From Aminobacterium colombiense DSM 12261 (GTDB taxonomy: Bacteria; Synergistota; Synergistia; Synergistales; Aminobacteriaceae), in assembly GCF_000025885.1 (NCBI RefSeq), contig NC_014011.1:1736001-1800000 (forward strand): a DNA stretch of 64,000 bases. The letters are read 5' to 3'. A program made the translations under genes and the position numbers. The first letter of the stretch is position 1; the number at the start of each line of letters is the position of its first letter. The notes below the pieces were generated by a model, which worked only from the letters and a program-made list of their open reading frames with translations, was not told where the DNA came from and searched no databases. Shown one piece after another: positions 34,464-42,876 of the stretch.

Positions 34464-35579
34464 ATGGGAAAAAGAATTTGTCATATTACAACTGTACATT
34501 CCGCAAATGATATTCGAATATTCGCAAAAGAATGCCAATCATTGAGCCAGTCAGGCTATGAAGTATTTTTGGTTGCGCCAGAAACGCCTATGTCTTTAAC
34601 AGATATCTCTGTGAAGGTAAAATTCATACACAAAGAACACGGTCGTTTTCTTCGTTTGATACGTGGCCAATGGCATGCCTTAAAAGAAGCAGTTAAACTA
34701 AAAGCTTCACTCTATCATTTTCATGACCCTGAACTTATTCTCATGGGGCTTATACTTAAATTTATAGGCAAAAAGGTAGTATATGACGTGCATGAAGACC
34801 TTCCTCGTCAAATACGCACTAAAGAATGGTTACCAAGTTGGAGTCGAAAGGGTATTGCATTCGCAGCAGAATTTGTTGAATGGATAGGAGCAAAATTTTT
34901 TGATGGCATTGTAATCGTTGCTCCCGTGCAGCAACATAGATTCCCTTCTCATAAAACTATTATGGTACAAAACTTTCCTATTCGTGAAGAGTTTTTAGAA
35001 TTGGACTTAAAAAATTACTCAAACCGTCCTCCATATTTTGCTTACATTGGGGGGATAACAGTAATTCGTGGGATTAAAGAAATGGTAAAATCTTTAGAAT
35101 ACATGGCGAATTCTCAAGTAAACCTTATTCTTGCAGGAAAATTTAGCACTGAAAAATTATCTAGAGAAATTAAACTTCTCCATGGATGGAACAAAGTTCA
35201 ATATGAAGGTTTTGTTGGTAGAAAAGAAGTTGTCGAAATATTAAAAAAAGCAAAAGCTGGGCTTGTACTTTTTCATCCGGTACCCAATCATATTGGGGCT
35301 CAACCTAATAAGTTTTTCGAATATATGTCTGCAGGAATTCCTATAATAGCATCAGACTTCCCTTTATGGAGGCAAATTGTAGAGGAAGCCAAGTGTGGCC
35401 TCCTCGTTGATCCTCTTAGTCCTGAAAAGATAGCAAAAGCAATGCAGTGGGTATTAGATCATCCAGAAGAAGCTCAAAAAATGGGAAGAAACGGTTTAAA
35501 AGCAATAGAAACAAAGTATAATTGGGACAATGAATGCAAAAAACTTATTATCTTCTATAAAAAGCTGTTTCAAAAGTAA
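34464..35579 (+). CDS. Glycosyltransferase family 4
   Basis: A 371-residue GT-B enzyme. The N-terminus reads RICHITTVHSANDIRIFAKE, with YHFHDPELILMG and KKVVYDVHEDLPRQI. The donor domain contains PPYFAYIGGITVIRGIKEMV and GAQPNKFFEYMSAGIPIIAS with the EX7E-like glutamate region. It probably adds one sugar of the repeat unit on the cytoplasmic face of the membrane. It lies 15 bases after the 2-epimerase. Confidence 0.82.
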   Translation: MGKRICHITTVHSANDIRIFAKECQSLSQSGYEVFLVAPETPMSLTDISVKVKFIHKEHGRFLRLIRGQWHALKEAVKLKASLYHFHDPELILMGLILKFIGKKVVYDVHEDLPRQIRTKEWLPSWSRKGIAFAAEFVEWIGAKFFDGIVIVAPVQQHRFPSHKTIMVQNFPIREEFLELDLKNYSNRPPYFAYIGGITVIRGIKEMVKSLEYMANSQVNLILAGKFSTEKLSREIKLLHGWNKVQYEGFVGRKEVVEILKKAKAGLVLFHPVPNHIGAQPNKFFEYMSAGIPIIASDFPLWRQIVEEAKCGLLVDPLSPEKIAKAMQWVLDHPEEAQKMGRNGLKAIETKYNWDNECKKLIIFYKKLFQK

Positions 35580-35608
35580 CGCACAAGAATAGCAAAAGAG
35601 GGGTCTAA

Positions 35609-36490
35609 ATGGAAATAAAAAAACTAATAACTAAATATACAGGATATGATTCTTTTAAAAATAAGATAGAACACACTGGATTAATGGATGCCATTTATTC
35701 TAATACTGTAAGTTTTCTCTCTGATCCTAAATTTGCTTCTAAATTAGCTCAAAATTCTAATATCGTTGCTATTTTAGTCAATCCAGAAGATGCACAAAAA
35801 ATAGATGTTGAAATAGAAAAAATTATTATAGAGAAACCTAAAAGTATTTTTTTCGATATCCATAATGAATTTTGTAAATTAAATATATCACGTCAGGTAA
35901 CTAAAATAGATCCCGATGCGAACATAGCTTCATCAGCTTATGTTTCTCCTTATAATGTAAGCATAGAATCAGGAGTAATCATACATCCCCAAGCCGCCAT
36001 ATTAGATGGCGTGTCCATACAAAAAGGTACAATAATAGGGCCCGGAACAATTATTGGAACTCATGGTTTTCATTGTTATGATGATATCAATGGAAACAAA
36101 AAGAAAGTTTACCATGACGGGAAAGTCATTATAGGAGAAAATGTAGAGATCGGGTCTAATGTGTCAATAGATAAGGGACTGATGGGACGTGATACTATCA
36201 TCGGTGATCATACTAAAATAGACAACTTAGTACACATAGCTCATAGAGTTCATATCGGATGCTCTTGTCTAGTAGCAGCAGGAGCTATCATATCTGGTTC
36301 TGTAACGACAGGAAACGACATCTGGATAGGTCCTGGGGCTACCCTTTCTAACAGAATTACGCTAGGAAACAACGCCCAAGTATTAATCGGATCAGTAGTA
36401 GTAAGAAATGTGAAGGATAACGAAAGAGTTTCAGGAAATTTCGCGATGGACCATTTTAAACGGATGTTAAGAACTCGCTCTAATATATAA
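35609..36490 (+). CDS. LpxD-like hexapeptide N-acyltransferase for a nucleotide sugar
   Basis: A 293-residue protein with an N-terminal nucleotide-binding-like domain (to about 100) and a left-handed beta-helix of hexapeptide repeats (about 105-275). H212 in IDNLVHIAHRVHIG aligns with the catalytic histidine of LpxD. LpxD uses 3-hydroxyacyl-ACP to N-acylate UDP-glucosamine derivatives in lipid A synthesis. Here no lpx genes are nearby; instead a ketoacyl synthase, acyl carrier protein and reductase follow immediately, suggesting that it N-acylates a glycan amino sugar with a locally made acyl chain. Confidence 0.75.
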   Translation: MEIKKLITKYTGYDSFKNKIEHTGLMDAIYSNTVSFLSDPKFASKLAQNSNIVAILVNPEDAQKIDVEIEKIIIEKPKSIFFDIHNEFCKLNISRQVTKIDPDANIASSAYVSPYNVSIESGVIIHPQAAILDGVSIQKGTIIGPGTIIGTHGFHCYDDINGNKKKVYHDGKVIIGENVEIGSNVSIDKGLMGRDTIIGDHTKIDNLVHIAHRVHIGCSCLVAAGAIISGSVTTGNDIWIGPGATLSNRITLGNNAQVLIGSVVVRNVKDNERVSGNFAMDHFKRMLRTRSNI

Positions 36491-36515
36491 ATAAACAGCG
36501 ATAGGGATGATTTGA

Positions 36516-37529
36516 ATGCTAAGTATTGCTAGAATTGCCTATTATTTGCCTCAAAATATTTTAACAAATGAAGAACTAGAAAAAGAATATGAATCATGGT
36601 CTGCGAATAAAATCTACCGGAAGACAGGCATTGAAAACCGCCATATTGCCAATGAAGAAGCAACATCAGAAATGGCCGTAAAAGCAGCAGAAGCTCTCTT
36701 TAATTCGAGTCAAGATATTATAAAAGATAACATTGACTTTCTTCTTCTCTGTACGCAAAGTCCAGACTATTTTCTTCCAACAACGGCCTGTTTGGTACAA
36801 GAAAGACTCGGCTTGAAACAAACGATCGGAGCGTTAGATTTCAACCTTGGATGTTCCGGTTATATTTATGGATTGCTTTTAGCCACATCTTTGATGCAAG
36901 CAAAACACGTCCACGATGTATTACTGTTAACATCAGAAAAATATTGCCGCTATATTAATCCTCAAGATAAAAGTACGCGTACAATTTTTGGCGATGGAGC
37001 AACAGCTACACTTCTATCAGAAACTCAAGGAATGGCTACTCTTGATGCTTTCGATTGGGGAACAGATGGAGCTGGAGCCAAGAATCTTATCGTTCCAGCT
37101 GGTGGAGATGCATTGCATTGTTCCTCTGAAACAGCTAAGGAACAAGTTGACGCTAATGGTAATATCCGTTCTCTTGATAATCTATATATGAATGGCCCTG
37201 AAATCTTCACTTTTACATTAAATACAGTGCCTCTGACAATAGAACGAGTTTTAGCAAAAGCATCGTTAACAATGCAAGACATAGATTTTTTTGTTTTCCA
37301 CCAAGCTAACAAGTTTATGCTTGAAACTCTTCGCGCAAAGCTGGATATTCCTGAAGAAAAATTTATTATCGATATGAAAGATTATGGAAATACTGTATCT
37401 AGTACAATTCCTATTGCTCTTGAAAACACTCGAATGAAAGGACTTTTTCATAACGGAGCAAAAATTCTCCTCGCTGGATTCGGTGTTGGATATTCATGGG
37501 GATCTGCCGTACTAACATGGAAGGAGTAA
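36516..37529 (+). CDS. 3-oxoacyl-ACP synthase III (FabH-like) of the glycan locus
   Basis: A 337-residue thiolase-fold enzyme with the full Cys-His-Asn triad: C113 (DFNLGCSGYIYG), H262 (FFVFHQANKF) and N292 (DYGNTVSSTIP). It condenses an acyl-CoA with malonyl-ACP. AT-rich codon use like its neighbours, and linkage to a private acyl carrier protein and reductase, distinguish it from a housekeeping fabH. It follows the LpxD-like gene by 25 bases. Confidence 0.85.
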   Translation: MLSIARIAYYLPQNILTNEELEKEYESWSANKIYRKTGIENRHIANEEATSEMAVKAAEALFNSSQDIIKDNIDFLLLCTQSPDYFLPTTACLVQERLGLKQTIGALDFNLGCSGYIYGLLLATSLMQAKHVHDVLLLTSEKYCRYINPQDKSTRTIFGDGATATLLSETQGMATLDAFDWGTDGAGAKNLIVPAGGDALHCSSETAKEQVDANGNIRSLDNLYMNGPEIFTFTLNTVPLTIERVLAKASLTMQDIDFFVFHQANKFMLETLRAKLDIPEEKFIIDMKDYGNTVSSTIPIALENTRMKGLFHNGAKILLAGFGVGYSWGSAVLTWKE

Positions 37530-37535
37530 TGAAAC

Positions 37536-37757
37536 ATGACATTGGAACAAAAGATAGCATTACTTGCAGAAACTATAGAAACTGATTCTAAAAATCTAAT
37601 TTCTACTCGCTCTCTTGACTCTTTAGACGAATGGGACTCTCTGGCATTAATTTCTCTGATTGGAATGTTCAGTAAATCCTTTGGACGAAACATTTCTGTC
37701 GAAAAGTTAAGAGAATTTAAAATAGTTCAAGATATCATAGATGAGATGCATGAATAA
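37536..37757 (+). CDS. Acyl carrier protein of the glycan locus
   Basis: A 73-residue four-helix carrier protein. S35 in DEWDSLALI is the expected phosphopantetheine attachment site, although the usual DSL context is preceded by tryptophan, as in many specialised carrier proteins. It starts 6 bases after the ketoacyl synthase and overlaps the reductase start by 8 bp, so the three are co-translated. Confidence 0.83.
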   Translation: MTLEQKIALLAETIETDSKNLISTRSLDSLDEWDSLALISLIGMFSKSFGRNISVEKLREFKIVQDIIDEMHE

Positions 37758-38523
37758 CTTTAAAAACCCTTTTTCTCTCGAAGACAAGAAAATACTGGTA
37801 ACCGGCGCATCTTCAGGAATAGGACAAGCTATAGCTATATGGATCAGCCGCATGGGAGGACAAGTAGCTCTTCTTGCACGATCTAAAGAAAAGCTTGAAA
37901 AGACATTTTCCTTGCTTGAAGGATGCAATCATAGAATTGTCCCTCTTGATTTGCTCTCTCAAGAATATGAGATTGAAGAGACAATCGACAATCTTATTCA
38001 GGAATGGGGACCTTTACATGGGATGGTACATAGTGCCGGATTAACAATTACTCAACCATTAAACAGAATTAGAACGGAAAAAGATTATAATAATATCTTT
38101 AATGTAAACTACAGGAGCTTTCTCTTCTTATCTCAAATTTGTTGTAAAAAGAAGAACCATACAAAAAATGCGAGTATAGTTGCTATATCTTCTATTACAG
38201 CTCTAAAGGGGAAAAGTGGACTAATATTATATGCTAGTTCAAAAGCAGCTCTTGCATCTTCAGTTCGCTGTCTCGCACTAGAATATGCTCCTATAGGAAT
38301 ACGTTTTAATTCTATTTGCCCTGGGTGGGTGGATACTCCAATGTTAAAAAGTACTCGAGAGAAACTGGGAGAAGAACTATTTGAGCAAAATATAGTATCT
38401 TCTCACCCTCTAGGTCTTGGCACACCAAATGATATTGCCTACGCAGCCATCTACTTACTTTCAGATGCCAGTAGATGGGTTACTGGATCTAGCTTAATTA
38501 TTGATGGTGGATATTCTTGTTAA
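37750..38523 (+). CDS. Short-chain dehydrogenase/reductase (FabG-like)
   Basis: A 257-residue SDR with the cofactor motif ILVTGASSGIGQAIA, the catalytic serine in VAISSITALKG and the tyrosine-lysine pair in LYASSKAAL. Coupling to the ketoacyl synthase and carrier protein indicates reduction of the 3-oxoacyl-ACP to 3-hydroxyacyl-ACP. The ATG at 37750 lies inside the carrier protein end; a frame start at 37741 is possible. Direct reduction of a sugar is the alternative reading. Confidence 0.78.
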   Translation: MNNFKNPFSLEDKKILVTGASSGIGQAIAIWISRMGGQVALLARSKEKLEKTFSLLEGCNHRIVPLDLLSQEYEIEETIDNLIQEWGPLHGMVHSAGLTITQPLNRIRTEKDYNNIFNVNYRSFLFLSQICCKKKNHTKNASIVAISSITALKGKSGLILYASSKAALASSVRCLALEYAPIGIRFNSICPGWVDTPMLKSTREKLGEELFEQNIVSSHPLGLGTPNDIAYAAIYLLSDASRWVTGSSLIIDGGYSC

Positions 38524-38542
38524 TATTTGAGGCGGACAAAAA

Positions 38543-39865
38543 ATGAAAACTTTACTTCAAAAAATTCAATCAAAAAAAGCTTCCGTTGGCGTTATTGGCC
38601 TTGGTTATGTTGGCCTCCCTTTAGCAGTTGAAAAAGCAAAAGCCGGATTTCATGTAACTGGTTTTGATATTCAATCAGAGAAGGTCGAGAAAGTAAACAA
38701 GGGAGAAAACTATATAGGGGATATTATTCCCCAAGAGCTTAAAGAGTTAGTCGCTTCGGGGCACTTGCATGCTACCAGTGATTTTGTTGATATTGGCAAA
38801 TGTGACGTCATTGCTATTTGTGTGCCTACTCCATTAGATGTATTTAAACAGCCTGATCTTTCTTTTGTGGTGAGTTCAGCACAATCTGTAGCAAATCATA
38901 TACATAAAGAAATGCTTATAGTTTTAGAATCAACAACATATCCTGGCACAACAGAAGAAGTTCTTTTACCTCTGTTTGAAGAAAAAGGGTTAAAAGTAGG
39001 TAAAGACTTCTATCTCGCTTTTTCTCCAGAACGCGTAGACCCTGGGAATCATATTTATAAAACAAAAAACACTCCTAAAGTTGTTGGCGGATGTACTCCC
39101 TTATGTACAGAGCACGCAAAAGCCTTGTATGAAGCTGTGCTTAATGCCCCTGTCTGTGCCGTTTCTTCTCCCAAAGAAGCAGAGATGACGAAAATTCTTG
39201 AAAATACATTCCGTATTGTTAACTGCGCTCTAGCTAACGAAATGGCTATAGTATGCGAAAAAATGGGCATTAATGTGTGGGAAGTTATTGACGCAGCTGC
39301 CACAAAACCCTTTGGCTTTGTCCCTTTCTACCCCGGCCCCGGGGTCGGCGGACACTGCATTCCCATAGACCCATTCTACCTTACCTATAAGGCCAGAGCC
39401 TACGATTACCATACACGGCTCATAGAGATGGCCGGAGAAATTAACGACCTCATGCCAGAGCATGTGGTGGAACGGCTTATGAACCTTCTGAACGATCAGG
39501 CGAAACCTCTTAAAAACAGCGCAATACTTCTCTGTGGAATAGCCTATAAGGGAGACATCGACGACCTTAGGGAGTCGCCTGCCCTGAAGATCTGGCAGCT
39601 TCTAGAGCAAAAGGGAGCCATCGTTACATATTACGACCCTTGTTGCCCTTCTGTGGCGTGGAAGGGTAAAAAGATACTTTCCACACCACTTACAAAAGAA
39701 GTTGTACAAAAAGCAGATGCTGTCATCATTACAACTGCCCATAAAGACAATGTTGACTACCGGCTTATTGCTGAAAACGCTCAATTGATCTTCGATACTA
39801 AGAATATTTTAAGTCAAATTCTTAACATAAAACCAGAAACCTTGAATACGTTACATATTCTATAA
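38543..39865 (+). CDS. UDP-N-acetylhexosamine 6-dehydrogenase (WbpA/WecC-like)
   Basis: A 440-residue nucleotide-sugar dehydrogenase with VGVIGLGYVGLPLAVEKAKA, the ESTTYPGTTEEVL segment and the catalytic cysteine at about 272 in VGGHCIPIDPFY. It oxidises C6 of UDP-GlcNAc or UDP-ManNAc to the uronic acid. The WbpB-like oxidoreductase directly downstream favours UDP-GlcNAc as substrate. Base composition shifts inside the gene: AT-rich up to about 39300, GC-rich over about 39330-39660, which suggests a recombination joint. Confidence 0.84.
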   Translation: MKTLLQKIQSKKASVGVIGLGYVGLPLAVEKAKAGFHVTGFDIQSEKVEKVNKGENYIGDIIPQELKELVASGHLHATSDFVDIGKCDVIAICVPTPLDVFKQPDLSFVVSSAQSVANHIHKEMLIVLESTTYPGTTEEVLLPLFEEKGLKVGKDFYLAFSPERVDPGNHIYKTKNTPKVVGGCTPLCTEHAKALYEAVLNAPVCAVSSPKEAEMTKILENTFRIVNCALANEMAIVCEKMGINVWEVIDAAATKPFGFVPFYPGPGVGGHCIPIDPFYLTYKARAYDYHTRLIEMAGEINDLMPEHVVERLMNLLNDQAKPLKNSAILLCGIAYKGDIDDLRESPALKIWQLLEQKGAIVTYYDPCCPSVAWKGKKILSTPLTKEVVQKADAVIITTAHKDNVDYRLIAENAQLIFDTKNILSQILNIKPETLNTLHIL

Positions 39866-39881
39866 AAAGGAGTTATCTGTT

Positions 39882-40877
39882 ATGTATAAGTTTGCCCTGC
39901 TCGGCTGTGGCCGAATCAGTAAAAACCACATAGAGGCTTTATCGACATTAAAAGAAGAAGGGAAAGCGGAGTTCGTTGCATGTTGTGATATTGTTCAAGA
40001 AAAGGCTGATTCTGTAGCTTCTCAGATAGGGTGTACACCCTATTATAGCTATTCACACATGCTTAATGATGGTAAATTTGATGCGGTTTCCATATGCACT
40101 CCATCTGGCCTCCACCCAGACCACGTTATAATGGCAGCTCAGGCTGGTAAACATTCCATAAGTGAAAAACCAGCTGGCACATCCCTTGAATCAGTAGATG
40201 CCGCAATAGACGCTTGTGACGCTGCACAGGTACTCTATCTTGTTATAAAGCAAAATCGATTCAATAAAACCATTCAGCTTCTACGAAAAGCCCTTGAAGC
40301 TGGCCGATTTGGTCAGCTTTACATGATCTCATCTAATGTATTTTGGACCCGCCCCCAAGAATACTATGACCAAGCTAAATGGCGAGGGACATGGGAATTC
40401 GATGGTGGATGCCTTTCAAATCAAGCCGCTCATTATGTAGATATGGTTCAATGGATGGGAGGAGCTGTAGAAGACGTTAGTGCCTTCAGCTCTACACTTG
40501 CACGGCGTATTGAAGCCGAAGATACTATTGTAGTCAACCTTAAATTCAGAAGTGGCGCTCTCGGCTCTATTAACGTCACCACTCTCACCTACCCCAAAAA
40601 CCTCGAAGGGAGCCTTACTATACTGGGCGAAAAGGGAACGGTACGCATTGGTGGTGTCGCCATGAATAAGGTAGAAACATGGCAGTTTGCCGATAACAGC
40701 CCAATGGACAAAGCCATTTGCGAAGCCGACACGAACCCTAAAAGTGTTTACGGCTTCGGACATCTCGATTACTATCGCCACGTTGTTGATGTTTTTGATG
40801 GCAAAGTAGAGCCACTAGTGACCGGACGAGAAGCTCGAAAGACCGTGGAGATTATTGAAGCGGCGTATGAGGGTTAG
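39882..40877 (+). CDS. Gfo/Idh/MocA oxidoreductase (WbpB/WlbA-like)
   Basis: A 331-residue NAD-dependent oxidoreductase with ALLGCGRISKNHIEAL, the EKP motif (SEKPAGTSLES) and KQNRFNKTIQLL, as in WbpB/WlbA, which oxidise C3 of UDP-GlcNAc uronic acid. Together with the upstream dehydrogenase and the WbpI-like epimerase it would lead to a 2,3-diamino uronic acid. A further aminotransferase and acyltransferase would be needed; candidates are elsewhere in the locus. It starts 16 bases after the dehydrogenase. Confidence 0.82.
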   Translation: MYKFALLGCGRISKNHIEALSTLKEEGKAEFVACCDIVQEKADSVASQIGCTPYYSYSHMLNDGKFDAVSICTPSGLHPDHVIMAAQAGKHSISEKPAGTSLESVDAAIDACDAAQVLYLVIKQNRFNKTIQLLRKALEAGRFGQLYMISSNVFWTRPQEYYDQAKWRGTWEFDGGCLSNQAAHYVDMVQWMGGAVEDVSAFSSTLARRIEAEDTIVVNLKFRSGALGSINVTTLTYPKNLEGSLTILGEKGTVRIGGVAMNKVETWQFADNSPMDKAICEADTNPKSVYGFGHLDYYRHVVDVFDGKVEPLVTGREARKTVEIIEAAYEG

Positions 40878-40925
40878 TGTGTCGAATATATTGAATTCTT
40901 AATCTTTTATAAAGTAGGGGGAAAT

Positions 40926-42398
40926 ATGCTTCTTTCAAAGTCGTCGAAAACTTTCATTTTTCTAATTCTAGTGATTATCTCTTCTATTTCTCAGTTTTTT
41001 TACTATGTCGAGCATATTAATTCTGGTTATTTTTGGGCATGGATGATATTTTTTACTATATTATTATACACAACTACTCGACGATCAAAAGACATTTTCG
41101 ATCCTACTTTTCTTTTTAGCCTATTTTATATCACATTTTCATTATCTGTTTTTAATTTAATATCAACTAATTTTCAAAATAGTCAATTTATTAATACAAC
41201 TTATTTTTATAGCGATAACTTAGAAGCCTTATGTGGAACTGCTTCTTACTTAGGCTTCATTGGTTATATTTCATTCATTTATGGCTACGAAATCCAAAAA
41301 AATGAAAACTGCTCTGAATTTTCAGAACTTATTTTAGAAACTCATAAGCAAATTAGCCCCCTCATATTGATCTTTATTATTTATATTTTTCTCGCCATAT
41401 CACTCCTTAATTTTACCCAAAATGTCTTTTTATTTGCCCATGGTAATCCATTAATTTATATGAAAAATATTGCACTTCGGTATCATGAATTTGCCAAACA
41501 AGGGACAACTCTTGGATATAATTTTGCTTATGCCGCAACATTCTTAGCTCAATTTTTATATTTAAGGAATAGTAAAAAAAGATATCTCCTCCTTTTTTTA
41601 GCAATTCTCATTTTCGCCACACTACTGAAAGCTTCTACAGGAAGAGTCACAAATACTATTATATTCCCAATGACATTTCTTATTACATATTATTATAAAA
41701 TCAGAGGAGAAAGAGAAGTAAACAACAAAAAATATTTGGGACTTATTTTTTTATTCGCAATACTTGCCATAACCTTCTATTTTTTAAGGGTTGCAAGCTC
41801 AATAATTGCCTGTGGAAATGATTTTAATATTTCTACCGTAAAAATATTTATTAAGCACTTTGCCGTATATACATTTGCAAAAGGCAACACCCCAAACATT
41901 GCCATATTAATGAAAATAATAGATAGTTGGGGTATAGACATAGGATATAGCTTAGGAAAAACAATGTTTCAATGGATATTGAGTCCTTTCCCAAGCTCTA
42001 TACGATTACTTGTAACTCCCGTTTCTACTGTTATAAAACAAAAATGGTATTTGCACATTCAAGGAGGAGCATTACCCCCTACAGCGGTAGGAGAGATGTA
42101 TGCAAATTTTGGAATGATAGGGCCTCTAGTAGGAATGTTATTTTGGGGATTTGTTATGGGAAAGATACATGCTTATATAAAAAGGAGAAGAAGACTGATT
42201 GGCTATATTATTTATGCAAATATTTTATTAGGATTTATCGTAATTTTCCCAAAAGTTGAAACTCATAATTTATCGTTATTCCCATTTATAGTATATTTTC
42301 TTCCTTATATATTTATAAGATTTTTAACGTTAGCCTCAATAACTTCCAAGAGTAAAAAGAGTTTTTCCGAATCCAAATATTTCCAAAATCAAAGGTAA
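40926..42398 (+). CDS. Wzy-like oligosaccharide repeat-unit polymerase
   Basis: A 490-residue, very hydrophobic protein with roughly eleven to twelve membrane segments and large polar loops (around 215-250 and 345-375). Wzy proteins show little sequence conservation; the call rests on topology, strong AT-richness, last position in the glycan operon and the convergent Wzx gene. It would polymerise lipid-linked units in the periplasm. No conserved ligase signature was seen, but an O-antigen ligase cannot be excluded. Confidence 0.65.
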   Translation: MLLSKSSKTFIFLILVIISSISQFFYYVEHINSGYFWAWMIFFTILLYTTTRRSKDIFDPTFLFSLFYITFSLSVFNLISTNFQNSQFINTTYFYSDNLEALCGTASYLGFIGYISFIYGYEIQKNENCSEFSELILETHKQISPLILIFIIYIFLAISLLNFTQNVFLFAHGNPLIYMKNIALRYHEFAKQGTTLGYNFAYAATFLAQFLYLRNSKKRYLLLFLAILIFATLLKASTGRVTNTIIFPMTFLITYYYKIRGEREVNNKKYLGLIFLFAILAITFYFLRVASSIIACGNDFNISTVKIFIKHFAVYTFAKGNTPNIAILMKIIDSWGIDIGYSLGKTMFQWILSPFPSSIRLLVTPVSTVIKQKWYLHIQGGALPPTAVGEMYANFGMIGPLVGMLFWGFVMGKIHAYIKRRRRLIGYIIYANILLGFIVIFPKVETHNLSLFPFIVYFLPYIFIRFLTLASITSKSKKSFSESKYFQNQR

Positions 42399-42876
42399 TG
42401 TCAATATTTTTTACATATTTGTTTTCAGACCCAAATTTTCAAAGTCCCACAGAAGGGGCATCCTTGACCATATGGGATTCAGCACACCATTTCTGGTTGA
42501 TATCGCTTATCGAGAAATTTCTGTCTAAGATATTTTTACCCCGCTCTTTCTGTATAGTATCTGTATGATATCGATATTTCTTGACAGCAATAGAGCGAAT
42601 TACCATATAGTGCACAGTACCCGTTTAAGACTGACTTTTTCCCCCTTGCCTAACCAGTACCTTTTGAGTCTTTAGCATGCCGTGCGTATATGCTTACACC
42701 TGACACGCCATATTATGACTTGAATGATACAAACTCACAAGTTATTGTTTGAATTCATCTGGGTACTGGACACCATTTTTGACCATGGTCTAACACTCAC
42801 CTTTTATAGAATAGTCTATGCGGTTAACACTTTCGTGTCCGCGGTTCTATACTAAGTTCAAAGAACGTTCCGAAAT
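42399..42876. other. Intergenic region with IS relic between convergent glycan operons
   Basis: This space of about 480 bp has no intact gene. Most of it is the degenerate IS3-family fragment described separately. No clear terminator was found for either operon. Confidence 0.6.
42439..42786 (-). pseudogene. IS3-family transposase relic
   Basis: Read on the minus strand from 42786, the frame opens MVKNGVQYPDEFKQ then stops, resembling the start of an IS3-type OrfA. After several stops it continues in frame with IRSIAVKKYRYHTDTIQKER and then KNILDRNFSISDINQKW, the OrfB segment just before the DDE domain, and ends at a TGA at 42439-42441. Most of orfA and all the catalytic core are missing, so this is an internally deleted inactive remnant. 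It marks a past insertion at the junction of the two glycan operons. Confidence 0.75.

Noticed and set aside
35609-36490. LpxD of lipid A biosynthesis
   Set aside because: The protein is LpxD-like, but lpxA, fabZ and other lipid A genes are absent and it is embedded in a variable AT-rich glycan locus with its own acyl carrier protein.
33357-39865. Enterobacterial common antigen-like WecB/WecC pair
   Set aside because: The epimerase resembles WbpI more than WecB, and a WbpB-like gene follows the dehydrogenase, so the ManNAcA route is less likely, although not excluded.
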